DNA from: a bacterium
Lineage (GTDB): Bacteria > Bdellovibrionota_C > UBA2361 > RFPC01
Direction: 5' to 3'
Length of the DNA stretch: 64,000 nt
Assembly: GCA_030428205.1 (NCBI GenBank)
Contig: JAUIBK010000013.1
Coordinates: forward strand, 1 to 64,000
Position 1 is the first letter of the stretch; each line of letters opens with the position of its first letter. Positions 50,952-60,342 of the stretch are shown here, piece by piece. Both the position numbers and the translations under genes were made by a program. Below the pieces are notes generated by a model that worked only from the letters and a program-made list of their open reading frames with translations, ran no database searches and was not told the DNA's origin.

Positions 50952-52046
50952 CTAGTTTTTACGCTTCTCTAATCGTTGCTTCCACTTCATTTTTGCATAA
51001 ACACGTAAGTCTTCAACTGAGTCAAACTCGTCAGTGATCTCTATGCCCAAGAGTGTTTCGATAACGTCCTCTAGTGAGAGCACTCCATCAAAACCACCGT
51101 GCTCATCATAGACAGAAAAAATATGTTCGCTTCTTGAAACAAAAAAATCGAGTGCTTTGGAGATACTTGCCGTATCCGCAACAGCAAAGAGGTCTGTCTT
51201 TAAGTCAGAGAGGAGTTTCTTTCCATTTCCTTTTGTATGCTCTGCAACAATATCGTACCTCATAACAACACCTGTAATATGGTCGATATTATTTTGATAT
51301 ACAGGGATTCTTGAAAAACGAAGGGTTGGGTATTTTTCAAGGACCTCTTCGATAGTCAGAGTTTCATCAAGAGCAAAGACGACAGTTCGGGGAGTCATGA
51401 CATCATTAACCTGAATCTGTCGAAGGTGGAGGAGGTTTCGAATAATTAGTGCTTCGTCTTCTGAGAGAGTTCCCTCCTGCTTTCCGATCTCAGCCGTGTA
51501 GACAACTTCTTCTCTGGTAATGGCAGCGATGTGTGAGCCTGAGCCAATTCTTCGTGCTATGATATTACAAAGAAAGACAAAGGGGTAAGTGATGTATATA
51601 AATGCTCTGATGCCGTAGGTAGTTGCTGGGGCAAACATTCGGGGATAGGTTGCTCCGAGAGTCTTTGGAATAATTTCAGAAACAAAGAGAATGAGCAGGG
51701 TAAGGATAGCAGAAGCGATAGCGACGTATTGATCTCCGTAGATCCTTAAAACCTCAGCACCAACCCCGGTAGCACCAACAGTATGAGCAATTGTGTTGAG
51801 CGTAAGAATCGCCGCTAGACTATCATCAACCTTCGTCTTGAGATTTGCGAGCGACTTTCCCCACCTGGAGTTTCCCTCTGCCACTGAGGCAACATATGCA
51901 GGAGAAAGGCTAAGGATAACAGCCTCAAACAGTGAGCAGAGAAACGAAACTCCAATAGAGAGAAAGAGGTAAAAGAGTAGCATCGATAAAAACCCATCCC
52001 AGAAAGTGTTTCCTCCTATAGCATCAAGTCTCTGTCGATTGAGCAA
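50952..52046 (-). CDS. CNNM/CorC-type membrane protein (DUF21 plus CBS pair)
   Basis: Four membrane helices form the DUF21 module (SFLCSLFEAVILSLSPAYV, AILTLNTIAHTVGATGVGAE, VSEIIPKTLGATYP). They are followed by a CBS pair (VNDVMTPRTVVFALDE, FSVYDEHGGFDGVLSLEDV). Family members are linked to Mg2+/Co2+ export or resistance. The usual C-terminal CorC/HlyC extension is missing; the protein ends soon after CBS2. It begins 13 nt after the large protease gene. Confidence 0.9.
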   Translation of the reverse strand: MLNRQRLDAIGGNTFWDGFLSMLLFYLFLSIGVSFLCSLFEAVILSLSPAYVASVAEGNSRWGKSLANLKTKVDDSLAAILTLNTIAHTVGATGVGAEVLRIYGDQYVAIASAILTLLILFVSEIIPKTLGATYPRMFAPATTYGIRAFIYITYPFVFLCNIIARRIGSGSHIAAITREEVVYTAEIGKQEGTLSEDEALIIRNLLHLRQIQVNDVMTPRTVVFALDETLTIEEVLEKYPTLRFSRIPVYQNNIDHITGVVMRYDIVAEHTKGNGKKLLSDLKTDLFAVADTASISKALDFFVSRSEHIFSVYDEHGGFDGVLSLEDVIETLLGIEITDEFDSVEDLRVYAKMKWKQRLEKRKN

Positions 52047-52059
52047 GAGCTAATAGAGC

Positions 52060-55000
52060 TCATCCCCCATCTTTTGTTAGCAAAGGAACTTCTTCTGCGG
52101 GAGGTCTAACTTGGTGCCATCCGCCACTGTGAGATGGAGGCAGGGGCGATTGGGTTGAAAGCACAACCTGTCTCTCATACCCCCACCTGTAGGAGATATC
52201 ATCACCTCGGCCCCGGTAACTTCCGACTCTCAAGGTATAGATTCCAGGACGGTCGATAGTAAGGCGGCCAGAAGTCTGATCCGCTCCAAGGAATATCTCC
52301 CGATCGTAGTGGTGATAAAACATATGGGTGGCTTGAATGATATAGCCGTCACCACTGTTATTGTTTGCAGGAGGATCCCATTTAATCCCGAACGTGTTTA
52401 CGGTGTTTTGTATATCTGACTTTACTATTGCTTGAACATTACTTGGTGGTGACCACCCGCCATAACGGGCTGTACGTTCAAAGTTTGATTGTGTTGCGCT
52501 CCAACTTCCAGGGGAAGAGGAACCAGGTTCTACCTCCCAGCGGTAAACGTTCGAGCGAGCAAGGGTGTCGAGCATCGGATTTCCACCAAATTCTATTGGA
52601 AATCTGCGAACATTACGATGCGTCCCTCCTGATGTCGCGTATAGCTCATACTCACCGTCTTCATCAAGATCGAGCACGGCGATATCCACCCGAGGTGACT
52701 CTTCGATATATTTTGGATAACCCTCAAGTTCTTGAGCCGTTGTGCCATCAAGAGCATTTACTCGAGAAAAGTAGCAAACAGGGCCAGGATTTCTGAAGTC
52801 CTTAAATTCTCTTTGAATCACTTCGTTGTCTGAAAAGAGCACGTCTTCAACGCCGTCTCCACTTATGTCAGCAAGCTTGGCCCCGAGAACTTCACGAAAA
52901 CCAGCGAGGGGATGGCTCCAGAGCTGGTTCCCGTTACTTTGAAAGGTGGTGATAGAAGAATCAGGCGCATTGGTTGCTCGTGAGGCAACAATTTCTAGTG
53001 CACCATCACCGTTAATATCCCCAATTGCTGCTGTCGTATCAGAGCCAAGGTATCCGGGTAGGATTTGCGGCCAACCAGCGCCGTCATCTTCAGAGTAGGC
53101 CTCTCTGGTAACTGTATCGAGTACAGAAAGATAGGTTTGTGCAGAAATAACAAGCTCATCTATACCATCATTGTTAAAATCTGCAGCACTGAGGTGTGGA
53201 TTAGAGAGAATCGAGATTTCTTCCATGAGCAAAGGCCAGTGCTCATTGAGAGGAGTCCCGTCAATGTTTAAGATTTCAAGCTGTTCATATACGGTTATCC
53301 CTTCTTCCCCTCGCGCACTTCTTGAGAAAGCAATTTCGAGCTCAGGATCTTGATCGAAGTTCCCAACTACTGGGAGAGGCATATAACGGGGATCGTCAAG
53401 GCTTTCTACTGCCACAGGCCACCCAGGAAGAGGATTGAGATGAGCGTCCGTAAGATAAAGAAGCGCATGGTTCTCTCTTGGGTAAGGTGGAGTCGGCGTA
53501 GAGCTACGTATGATAAAGAAAAGTTCTTTTTCTCCATCGTGATTGAGATCTGTTTGTATCGAAAATCCAGATTTCGTCGGCACGGAATCAGGAGGACTAA
53601 CAGAGAAGATCGAAGAGTAATCATTTGATACCGAAGCTTTCATGTATTCTGATCCATCGGCGGGATAGAGAGAGAAACTTTCACGAAATGTCATGCCAAT
53701 AGGCTCTTCAAAGAGATCGCCCGTCTGAAGCGAATAAATGTTTCCGTGTGTTGTTGAGCTTATAGGAATGCTCCAGTTCGTACTTCCGTCTGCACGGAGT
53801 CGATTGATACGGGTAATCTTATTCTCACCATCTTGATCGAGATCAAGAAATTGTAGCTCCCGTTGAGCTTGAGCTGAGAGATGCTGTGTTGCGTGAAGGA
53901 TGGCATATCGTGTTGGGATGTCATACTGGTTGCCGGACTCATCTTCAATATGTTGCCGAGTAAACTGAGTGGGAGAATCCCAACTCATTGAAGGATCGAC
54001 TCTCAGTATGCCTATCTCACGACCTGCAATGGGAGTTGGGCTACCATTATTTTCAAAGATTGCGACTTGAAAGGCGTAGAAGTCAGTCTCAAACCCTTCA
54101 GGCGTATTGAGAGTGCCAAGGAGTCCGCCCTCAACTGATTGAGTTCCATCATTTTCGAGTGTAATACCTTCTTCGTTCCACTCTTGTTCGTGCTCTTGTT
54201 TATATTGAATTCGGTAGTAGGTGTTTTCTGGTAAGATTACTCGGCCAACAAACTCAAGATGGTTGCTCGCAAAGTCACACCCGACGGGAGACGCAATTTT
54301 CAAATTATGAACGGAAAATGTAATGGCATCTTGTGCCAGGACCGTTTCTTCATCCTCAGCGAGGAGTTCAAGTTTTGCGACAAAAAGTCCATCCCAAAGT
54401 AAGGGTTTCGAAATGGACGTTGATTCAAACGTGCGAAACTCTAGTTCGTGGGTCGCAATACTGCCTTCATCAAGAATAGTCCAGCGAACCGGATCGTCAA
54501 TGTCATTCCCATATCGGGAAGTAGCAAAACCCATACGACCGTAAGAGAGGCGGTAGTGTAGGCTCTCTGCTGGCGTGTCTGAATGTTGACCGATGGTGAC
54601 CTCAAACCTAACTTCCTGATCTTCGTCTACGGACTTTTTGAGGATGGCAAGATGTGGGCGTTGCTGATCTCCTGGGAAAAGGTTGGCACGACCAAATCCC
54701 TGACTGATCATATTTGTTGGAATCTCTCTTGTGTCGGTCGACGAAAGATCGATAGCATTTCTTCGGATAGCGTACTTTAACTCAAGTGGGCTGAGTTCAG
54801 GATATTGTTGTTTAAGGATCGCAACCATTCCGGCGACTTGTGGTGCAGAGAGAGAGGTGCCATTTGCTGCCATATGCATCCCATCTTCTGCGCAAGAAAA
54901 AACGAATGGAAGTGATTCTACGTTCTCTAGATAATACCCTGTTCCAGCTGAGCAGACCGAAGAGGCTTGGTACACCGTCATTGAACCATCAGGCTCTTCG

Positions 55001-56247
55001 AATCCACCAGGTGCAAGTACATCGGGTTTTATTTCACCAGTCAGTAGTGGACCAGAGACAGAAAAGAAAGAGCGCGCGTCATTTTTATCGCTTGAGCCGA
55101 CCGTTATCGCCTTTCGAGAGGAGGCAGGAGCAGGAAGCTTGTAATAGTGAGATGCACCATAAAAGTTATTTCCAGATGCTGCTATAACGACAACTCCAGA
55201 ATCAACCAATCTGTCTGCCACGATAGAAAGAACAGCGTTGGGGTCGCTGCGTGTATTTTCTGTGCCGAGAGAGAGGTTGACGATATCAAGTGGATCGGTA
55301 AAGGGGGGTGCTCCATTTGGCACGAGAGCGTGTTCCATGGCTTGGATGATTCGCGCTTGCGATTGTTCGAATGTGGCATTGTCGCTGATTGGATCCAGCA
55401 CTCGATAGGCATAGAGTGTTGAGCCAGGTGCAATGCCTGAGTAGGTAGGGTTATTCGATCCTATGCTTGCAGCAACAGATGTTCCGTGCCCGAATGTATC
55501 AAATGGGTCTGGATCATTGTCCACGAAGTCGTAGCCACCTTGAATTTGGCAGTTAGGTCCGATAGCGTCACATCCTCCATGAAAATCCGGGTGTGTGTAG
55601 TCGATGCCAGAATCGATTACTCCAATCCGTATCCCTGTCCCATCAAGTCCAAATGGTTGCAGTTCCCACATTGGGGGTGCGCCTACGAGTGGAACAGTCT
55701 CAGAGAGAAAGAGCTCCACACGAGACAAGAGCGTTGTATTTCTGACGCTGGGTTGCTCAAGAAGGAGATCTGCTTCTTGCTTTGTTCCCCAAAAAGCAAA
55801 ACCATTTAAGAGGATATGATAGTTTGCAATGACTTTCTGATCGAAATCAGAAATATGTTGGCCAAGTTGTTCTAGTTGGCTTGGGCGTTCAGCGATGAGA
55901 GTGTTGTACTGTTGCGTGGCAAGCTCGATTGTAGCTGGGGTGCGTATGCCTCCAGAGAAAACTAAAGCTGGAGCTGGTGCCTGGAGTTCAACAAGAAAGA
56001 GAGCTTCTTGGTTTTCGGGAAGACTTGGCTCCTGAAACATTTCCTCAAATGGAATATTCTCGAATTCGTTTGTTGTGTAGTTCAAACGCTTTCTTATGAG
56101 CTCTTGTGAGCTAGGAGTTTCTTCAAGAAGTGAATAGTCATCAGCGATTCCATATGAACTTGGGAAGAGTATTGTGCTCGACAGCAAAAGGCTCAAATGG
56201 AAGAGGTAGGACATAAGGCATGCTTTGACGTAGGTGATGGGCTTCAT
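52060..56247 (-). CDS. Giant secreted S8 subtilisin-like protease with FG-GAP/VCBS-type repeats
   Basis: 1395 aa with a signal peptide. The catalytic triad is D212 (GVIDSGIDYTHPDF), H254 (TFGHGTSVAASI) and S465 (NGTSLSAPQVAGM), with oxyanion N360 (IAASGNNFYG). Residues about 90-195 are a probable inhibitor propeptide. The C-terminal half holds about seven calcium-loop repeats of the form D-x-(N/D)-x-D-G-x-x-E (DLNHDGEKELFF, DINGDGALEIVAS, DISGDGVEDVLFS, DLDEDGEYELYA), which build an FG-GAP-like propeller, then a fibronectin-like end. It starts 11 nt after the secreted 56259 protein. Extracellular proteolysis is likely; targets are unknown. Confidence 0.92.
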   Translation of the reverse strand: MKPITYVKACLMSYLFHLSLLLSSTILFPSSYGIADDYSLLEETPSSQELIRKRLNYTTNEFENIPFEEMFQEPSLPENQEALFLVELQAPAPALVFSGGIRTPATIELATQQYNTLIAERPSQLEQLGQHISDFDQKVIANYHILLNGFAFWGTKQEADLLLEQPSVRNTTLLSRVELFLSETVPLVGAPPMWELQPFGLDGTGIRIGVIDSGIDYTHPDFHGGCDAIGPNCQIQGGYDFVDNDPDPFDTFGHGTSVAASIGSNNPTYSGIAPGSTLYAYRVLDPISDNATFEQSQARIIQAMEHALVPNGAPPFTDPLDIVNLSLGTENTRSDPNAVLSIVADRLVDSGVVVIAASGNNFYGASHYYKLPAPASSRKAITVGSSDKNDARSFFSVSGPLLTGEIKPDVLAPGGFEEPDGSMTVYQASSVCSAGTGYYLENVESLPFVFSCAEDGMHMAANGTSLSAPQVAGMVAILKQQYPELSPLELKYAIRRNAIDLSSTDTREIPTNMISQGFGRANLFPGDQQRPHLAILKKSVDEDQEVRFEVTIGQHSDTPAESLHYRLSYGRMGFATSRYGNDIDDPVRWTILDEGSIATHELEFRTFESTSISKPLLWDGLFVAKLELLAEDEETVLAQDAITFSVHNLKIASPVGCDFASNHLEFVGRVILPENTYYRIQYKQEHEQEWNEEGITLENDGTQSVEGGLLGTLNTPEGFETDFYAFQVAIFENNGSPTPIAGREIGILRVDPSMSWDSPTQFTRQHIEDESGNQYDIPTRYAILHATQHLSAQAQRELQFLDLDQDGENKITRINRLRADGSTNWSIPISSTTHGNIYSLQTGDLFEEPIGMTFRESFSLYPADGSEYMKASVSNDYSSIFSVSPPDSVPTKSGFSIQTDLNHDGEKELFFIIRSSTPTPPYPRENHALLYLTDAHLNPLPGWPVAVESLDDPRYMPLPVVGNFDQDPELEIAFSRSARGEEGITVYEQLEILNIDGTPLNEHWPLLMEEISILSNPHLSAADFNNDGIDELVISAQTYLSVLDTVTREAYSEDDGAGWPQILPGYLGSDTTAAIGDINGDGALEIVASRATNAPDSSITTFQSNGNQLWSHPLAGFREVLGAKLADISGDGVEDVLFSDNEVIQREFKDFRNPGPVCYFSRVNALDGTTAQELEGYPKYIEESPRVDIAVLDLDEDGEYELYATSGGTHRNVRRFPIEFGGNPMLDTLARSNVYRWEVEPGSSSPGSWSATQSNFERTARYGGWSPPSNVQAIVKSDIQNTVNTFGIKWDPPANNNSGDGYIIQATHMFYHHYDREIFLGADQTSGRLTIDRPGIYTLRVGSYRGRGDDISYRWGYERQVVLSTQSPLPPSHSGGWHQVRPPAEEVPLLTKDGG

Positions 56248-56258
56248 ATGATGTGTCC

Positions 56259-57209
56259 TTATCGAAGTAATACAACTCGTTCGGTATGAACCTCTTGTGC
56301 CTGCCCAGTGCTAAAAGCGAATCGAGCAAAATAACTACCAGAGGCAAGGTTTTCAGCGTGAAATGGGATAGAATGCCTCCCAGCCGGGAGATGAGCATAG
56401 TTCGTTTCGTAAACGAGTTCTCCATTGAGGGTGTAGAGCGATAAGTCTAAAGAACGAATAGCTGGAAGTGTAAAAGTAAACTGCGTGCTTGGATTAAATG
56501 GATTTGGATAAACAGAAAAAGTCTGAAAATACTCTGGTTGATGTCTGTATGTGCCAGGATCTATTAAAGTCTCTTCACATGTTGAATCGGGGCTTACGCA
56601 CATCGACTCAACGAGATTGCAAACAAACCCCTCAACGTCTTGTCCATCAGTCACCGGATTAAATGGAATAACGGTGTAGAATTCTTGTTGTGCATATAAT
56701 AATTGATTCGGTGTTAGGGGGTTTGTTTGTATGTTGTATATGCCGTAATTCGGATCATTGAGTTCAGCCGCGTTATATTCTTGGTTGATAATGATATCAA
56801 GAATGAATGGCTCACCTATACTTATTGGCGGCTCAAAATAGCCAGGAATAAAAATCGTCCAACCTTGATCGAGTAAGAGATTGACGATGTCATCCATTGG
56901 TCCATCAAGCGTATGCTGTAAGTTGTCATCTTTTCGAATGACATCTAGGGTGTCTGGGATGACCATGTCCGATTGAGAGGGGTGAGGTAGTTCTCCTGCA
57001 GTTGCCTGCATAAGTGAGCAAAGGAGTGAAGCCGTAACCAGACGAGAAGCCATGTGCAGTGGTGTTAATCCACTCGTATGTGATGTCGCCGGTAATGTGA
57101 GAGAATCAAAATTGTCTGCGCTATGAGATGGTGCGTTTGTGGAAGCGCCCGAGATCTTAGGGGGATCTAGCTTTAGGGATGTCATATCGTGCCTCCTGTC
57201 CCTACGCAC
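56259..57209 (-). CDS. Secreted protein with FlgD-Ig/T9SS-like C-terminal domain
   Basis: The last 85 residues form a beta-sandwich with the signature VYPNPFNPSTQFTFTLP, then LSLYTLNGELVYE, PAGRHSIPF and SGSYFARFAF, ending in RVVLLR. This is the FlgD Ig-like/type IX sorting-domain family, usual in the Bacteroidota/FCB group. The N-terminal 45 residues precede an unusual internal hydrophobic stretch (LHMASRLVTASLLCSLMQAT), so the true start may be an internal Met near 57057. It pairs with the large protease 11 nt downstream. Confidence 0.75.
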   Translation of the reverse strand: MRRDRRHDMTSLKLDPPKISGASTNAPSHSADNFDSLTLPATSHTSGLTPLHMASRLVTASLLCSLMQATAGELPHPSQSDMVIPDTLDVIRKDDNLQHTLDGPMDDIVNLLLDQGWTIFIPGYFEPPISIGEPFILDIIINQEYNAAELNDPNYGIYNIQTNPLTPNQLLYAQQEFYTVIPFNPVTDGQDVEGFVCNLVESMCVSPDSTCEETLIDPGTYRHQPEYFQTFSVYPNPFNPSTQFTFTLPAIRSLDLSLYTLNGELVYETNYAHLPAGRHSIPFHAENLASGSYFARFAFSTGQAQEVHTERVVLLR

Positions 57210-57338
57210 AATTTGTGCATTATAAGTAGTTGGCTGTGCTAGTCAAGAAGATTAGCGTAATAGACCTAGGGTTCGGTATTGGTAGTGTTTTTTGTGCACG
57301 GTTGTTCTTTCTTACGTGTGCTTTTGCTGAAGATAAAT

Positions 57339-57941
57339 ATGATCAACCGACCTAAAGTCCTCTCTCGAGCTTTCTTGTGTGCTTATGAAGCCAGTCGTTC
57401 TCTGACAGTAATTGCTGTTCTTGTTGTTGTGCTTCTTTGTCCGTTAAAGGAGACTCGTGCTGAGTCTGGATTTGAAGTGGCGCCTGAGTGGATTAGTTGG
57501 AAGACACCTGAAGATTGGCATAGTGCAGCTTATCTTATGAGTACAGAAGCTGGATTTTGGATGCCTTTTGAGATGAATCTGGAATATTTTAGCTGTGCTC
57601 CGTGGCTTTTTGTTCCCCCTATGATTTGGATTGACCGTTTTTCTAACCCGCACTCTGGCTTCAATAATCACCTCCTCCTTCCTCATACCTTTTTTATGAT
57701 TGATGTACGTTGGGATTCACCTGAGGCTTTAAACCTTCGATTCTCCCACTTTGAAGATCTTCAAGAGTGTTTTCCGGAGAGGGATTTTCATTTAGAGCTC
57801 TTTACAGGGGCGCGTTATCCTCGGAGTTGGGCATTGGATGTTCTGCGCGAAATTTGTCCTGATTGTCCATTAGTTTCTTCTCGAAGCGCGACATCGAAAC
57901 TTCCATCTGACCAGGGATGGGAGCTTAGTGGTGGTCGTTAA
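57339..57941 (+). CDS. Exported protein of unknown function
   Basis: An N-terminal hydrophobic segment (SLTVIAVLVVVLLCPLKETR, then AES) looks like a signal peptide. The mature 150 residues are aromatic-rich (EWISWKTPEDWHSAAYLM, CAPWLFVPPMIWIDRFSN) with a Cys pair near the end (ICPDCP). No family recognised. The ATG at 57339 is preferred over 57279 because it gives a normal-length signal. Its 3' end overlaps the convergent SGNH gene by 17 nt. Confidence 0.55.
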   Translation: MINRPKVLSRAFLCAYEASRSLTVIAVLVVVLLCPLKETRAESGFEVAPEWISWKTPEDWHSAAYLMSTEAGFWMPFEMNLEYFSCAPWLFVPPMIWIDRFSNPHSGFNNHLLLPHTFFMIDVRWDSPEALNLRFSHFEDLQECFPERDFHLELFTGARYPRSWALDVLREICPDCPLVSSRSATSKLPSDQGWELSGGR

Positions 57942-59211
57942 CCAACGGAAGGTGTTGTAGCCGCCCAAGGGAAGTTGGGACAGCATTTTCTTTCTTGAGC
58001 CCAGTTTTTTTAAGTGCAATTTCGCTGCGATAAAGCGTTCTCTTGCCTTCTCGTACCTGAAAAAACCAGATTTTATCACCTACCGTCGTTTGATAAAGCC
58101 CTGAAGCAAGGGAGTATATTCTCTCCTTGATAGCATCATGAGCAATATCAGAGATGATGGAATATCCGTGAGCAAGTGGATGCCCATCTTTATCTGATCG
58201 ATACGTCAGGATGTGTTGAGACAGTGCTTCCCTGAGTGTAGAAAGAGTTGAATGTACCTCGATTGAGGAAAGAGATTTTCCTTGAGAAAGTAGGGTGTCG
58301 TGTATCTCTTGTTCTTGTTTCCAGAGCTCATCAAAGTCTTTGTGGAGAGATTCGTTGTGTTCCTCAATCAGTTGTTTATACACAAGCTCTTTTGTGGGGA
58401 TAAGTAAGAAAATAGTTGGGGTTTTTGTAGCTTGAGCTTTGAGTGAGATCTGTTTCATACACTCAATGATGAGTCGCATACCTTCTTCGTTTGCTCGATT
58501 TCTTTGATCGAGTGCGCGTAGCCGACCAGCAGGAGTAAAGATCATGGAATCATTGTCGCTAATGTTTAAGCTGAGAAGTTCGGACTCAGGAAAAGGAAAC
58601 GGAGTTGTAGGAGCGTCGCTCAGTGAGAGATCTTTCTTTCGGAGTTTTGCCCAGTATGAGTGGCTATAAACGACACGAAAGGCCTCAAGGATATCGTTTC
58701 CAAGATAGATACCAATGACCACTGCTTGAGGTTGAAGGGTGAGGGCCTTTTCATATATGGCAAGATACTGAGGGGGGGACCAGCCGCCGATGGCCATGCT
58801 GTAAACTTTTTTGCCTCCGAGCTTTTGCGAGAGCCTTTGTGGCCAACTTTCATTGTGGATGACATTTATGCCGTATGTCTGGCTGTCACCTATAGTGACT
58901 ACATCTGCCACATTAGGAATCGAGGTGTTCCGAAATCCTAAGATATCGTGTGGCCCGAGTGAGCCGAGCTCAGGAAACAGCGGCTTGCCTCGAACGTTTG
59001 TGACTGGATCTTTAAGAATAAGCTCAGGCGACACGTAGTCTTTTGTTCGAAAGACCCCTTCATAAAATGGAGGAAGTTTTTTATCGAGTTGAACAACATT
59101 GAGGTCTTGGGGGCGTCCAAAAAGCTGTGGGAAAAAGAAGGAGAGGATGAATGCCGCAACCGCACACGAGATGAGAGTTGAGAGAGAAAGAAGAAGATAC
59201 TCGCGTTTCAC
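57925..59211 (-). CDS. SGNH/GDSL-hydrolase-like membrane-anchored protein
   Basis: One N-terminal membrane helix precedes an SGNH domain: block I VVTIGDSQTYGIN (catalytic Ser), the Gly in AIGGWSPPQY, block III GIYLGNDILEAF, and the C-terminal D-x-x-H as DGHPLAHGYS. Such AlgJ/AlgX-like proteins add or remove acetyl groups on extracellular glycans. It is in an operon with the EamA exporter (24 nt). A glycan substrate is inferred. Confidence 0.8.
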   Translation of the reverse strand: MKREYLLLSLSTLISCAVAAFILSFFFPQLFGRPQDLNVVQLDKKLPPFYEGVFRTKDYVSPELILKDPVTNVRGKPLFPELGSLGPHDILGFRNTSIPNVADVVTIGDSQTYGINVIHNESWPQRLSQKLGGKKVYSMAIGGWSPPQYLAIYEKALTLQPQAVVIGIYLGNDILEAFRVVYSHSYWAKLRKKDLSLSDAPTTPFPFPESELLSLNISDNDSMIFTPAGRLRALDQRNRANEEGMRLIIECMKQISLKAQATKTPTIFLLIPTKELVYKQLIEEHNESLHKDFDELWKQEQEIHDTLLSQGKSLSSIEVHSTLSTLREALSQHILTYRSDKDGHPLAHGYSIISDIAHDAIKERIYSLASGLYQTTVGDKIWFFQVREGKRTLYRSEIALKKTGLKKENAVPTSLGRLQHLPLVNDHH

Positions 59212-59235
59212 AAGAGAAGGAGAAGGAAAATAGAC

Positions 59236-60183
59236 CTATTTATGTATCTTCTCTGTTGCTGAGGAGGCAGGCAAGGATTTTTTCTTTGATACCACGAGGT
59301 AAACACCAAGAACACAGATAGTTGCAGGGAGAAGAGATACGACTGATACCCCCTCAGGAGGAAGAGCATTTGGAAGATACGCTTTTAAGAGAAGTAAGAG
59401 TATGAGAGTCAGTAGAGGGCTGGTGCAGGTGAGAACTGTAAGGTGAGTCAGAGGAATCTCAGTAGACATTGCTTTTGAAAAGAAGCTGTATCCTGTGACG
59501 GTAAGAAGAGCGAGGATGCCGGTAGAAGTAAGAGCGAGAGGGGAGGCATTGAGAAATTGAGACGGCGCGGTAAAAAATGAGGTTAGGATGGCAGCAATCG
59601 CAAACATAATGAGAAGGAATTCGCTTCCAAGATTCTCTCGAGAAGCGTGGCGTTGAAGGAAGCCGTAGACAGCCCATACCGAGGCTGAACTAAGGAGTAA
59701 TAGCACAGCGGGCATCTCAACATCACCAAATGACCATCCGTAGAGTGAAAGGGTAAAGGTTGCCACCCCAATGAACGCACAAATGACACCGAAGAGCTGG
59801 AGGGGAGAGAGCCGTTCACGAAAAAAGAACAATCCTATGAGTGCTAAGAAGACAGATCCTAGGTTGATAAGGACCCGTCCTAGGGCAGGCCCACTCCAAG
59901 CTATTCCCTCAACGTAAGACCAGTAGTGATAGGTGAAGAGAAAGCCCGCAAAGAGAGCTGGCTTCATGGCTTGCTTGATGCGTGATTTCCATTCAGGCTT
60001 TGCTCGAGAAAGAAGAAAGAGCCCGATGGTGCCACCTACGAGGCGCATAAAGGAGATATTGGCAGAGGAGAGTTCAAGAGAGGCCGGTTTAATTAATATC
60101 GGAATAAATGCCCAAGATATTGAGGTAAGGGCAGCAAAGAGTACGCCTGTTTGGTAAGAGGTGCTTTTGTCGAGGGGGGGCAT
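59236..60183 (-). CDS. EamA/DMT-superfamily transporter
   Basis: 315 aa with ten predicted helices and two EamA repeats (GVLFAALTSISWAFIPILIK ... and VLLLLSSASVWAVYGFLQRH ...). Family members export metabolites or amino acids; the substrate is not readable. It ends 24 nt before the SGNH gene start. A long hairpin lies upstream, between it and the sigma-factor gene. Confidence 0.92.
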   Translation of the reverse strand: MPPLDKSTSYQTGVLFAALTSISWAFIPILIKPASLELSSANISFMRLVGGTIGLFLLSRAKPEWKSRIKQAMKPALFAGFLFTYHYWSYVEGIAWSGPALGRVLINLGSVFLALIGLFFFRERLSPLQLFGVICAFIGVATFTLSLYGWSFGDVEMPAVLLLLSSASVWAVYGFLQRHASRENLGSEFLLIMFAIAAILTSFFTAPSQFLNASPLALTSTGILALLTVTGYSFFSKAMSTEIPLTHLTVLTCTSPLLTLILLLLLKAYLPNALPPEGVSVVSLLPATICVLGVYLVVSKKKSLPASSATEKIHK

Positions 60184-60236
60184 AGACGATAGCGTAGACT
60201 ATCTTGGAGTGTCTTGATATCCCTTATCCAATATCT

Positions 60237-60312
60237 CTTACTCTTGCACTTCATCTTGCTCTTGCTCTGTTGATTTGTTTAGAGCAAGAGCAAGATGAAG
60301 TGTAAGAGCAAG
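60237..60312. repeat. 32-bp-arm hairpin of CTTnnT hexamers
   Basis: The arms (60237-60268 and 60281-60312) match at 30 of 32 positions around a 12-nt loop. Each arm is a tandem of 6-nt units such as CTTGCT, CTTCAT and CTTACT. It lies 30 nt beyond the stop of the sigma-factor gene and about 50 nt before the EamA start, and could end sigma-factor transcription. Confidence 0.8.
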
Positions 60313-60342
60313 GGACTTGTTGCTTATACGAAGAGTGTTGGT

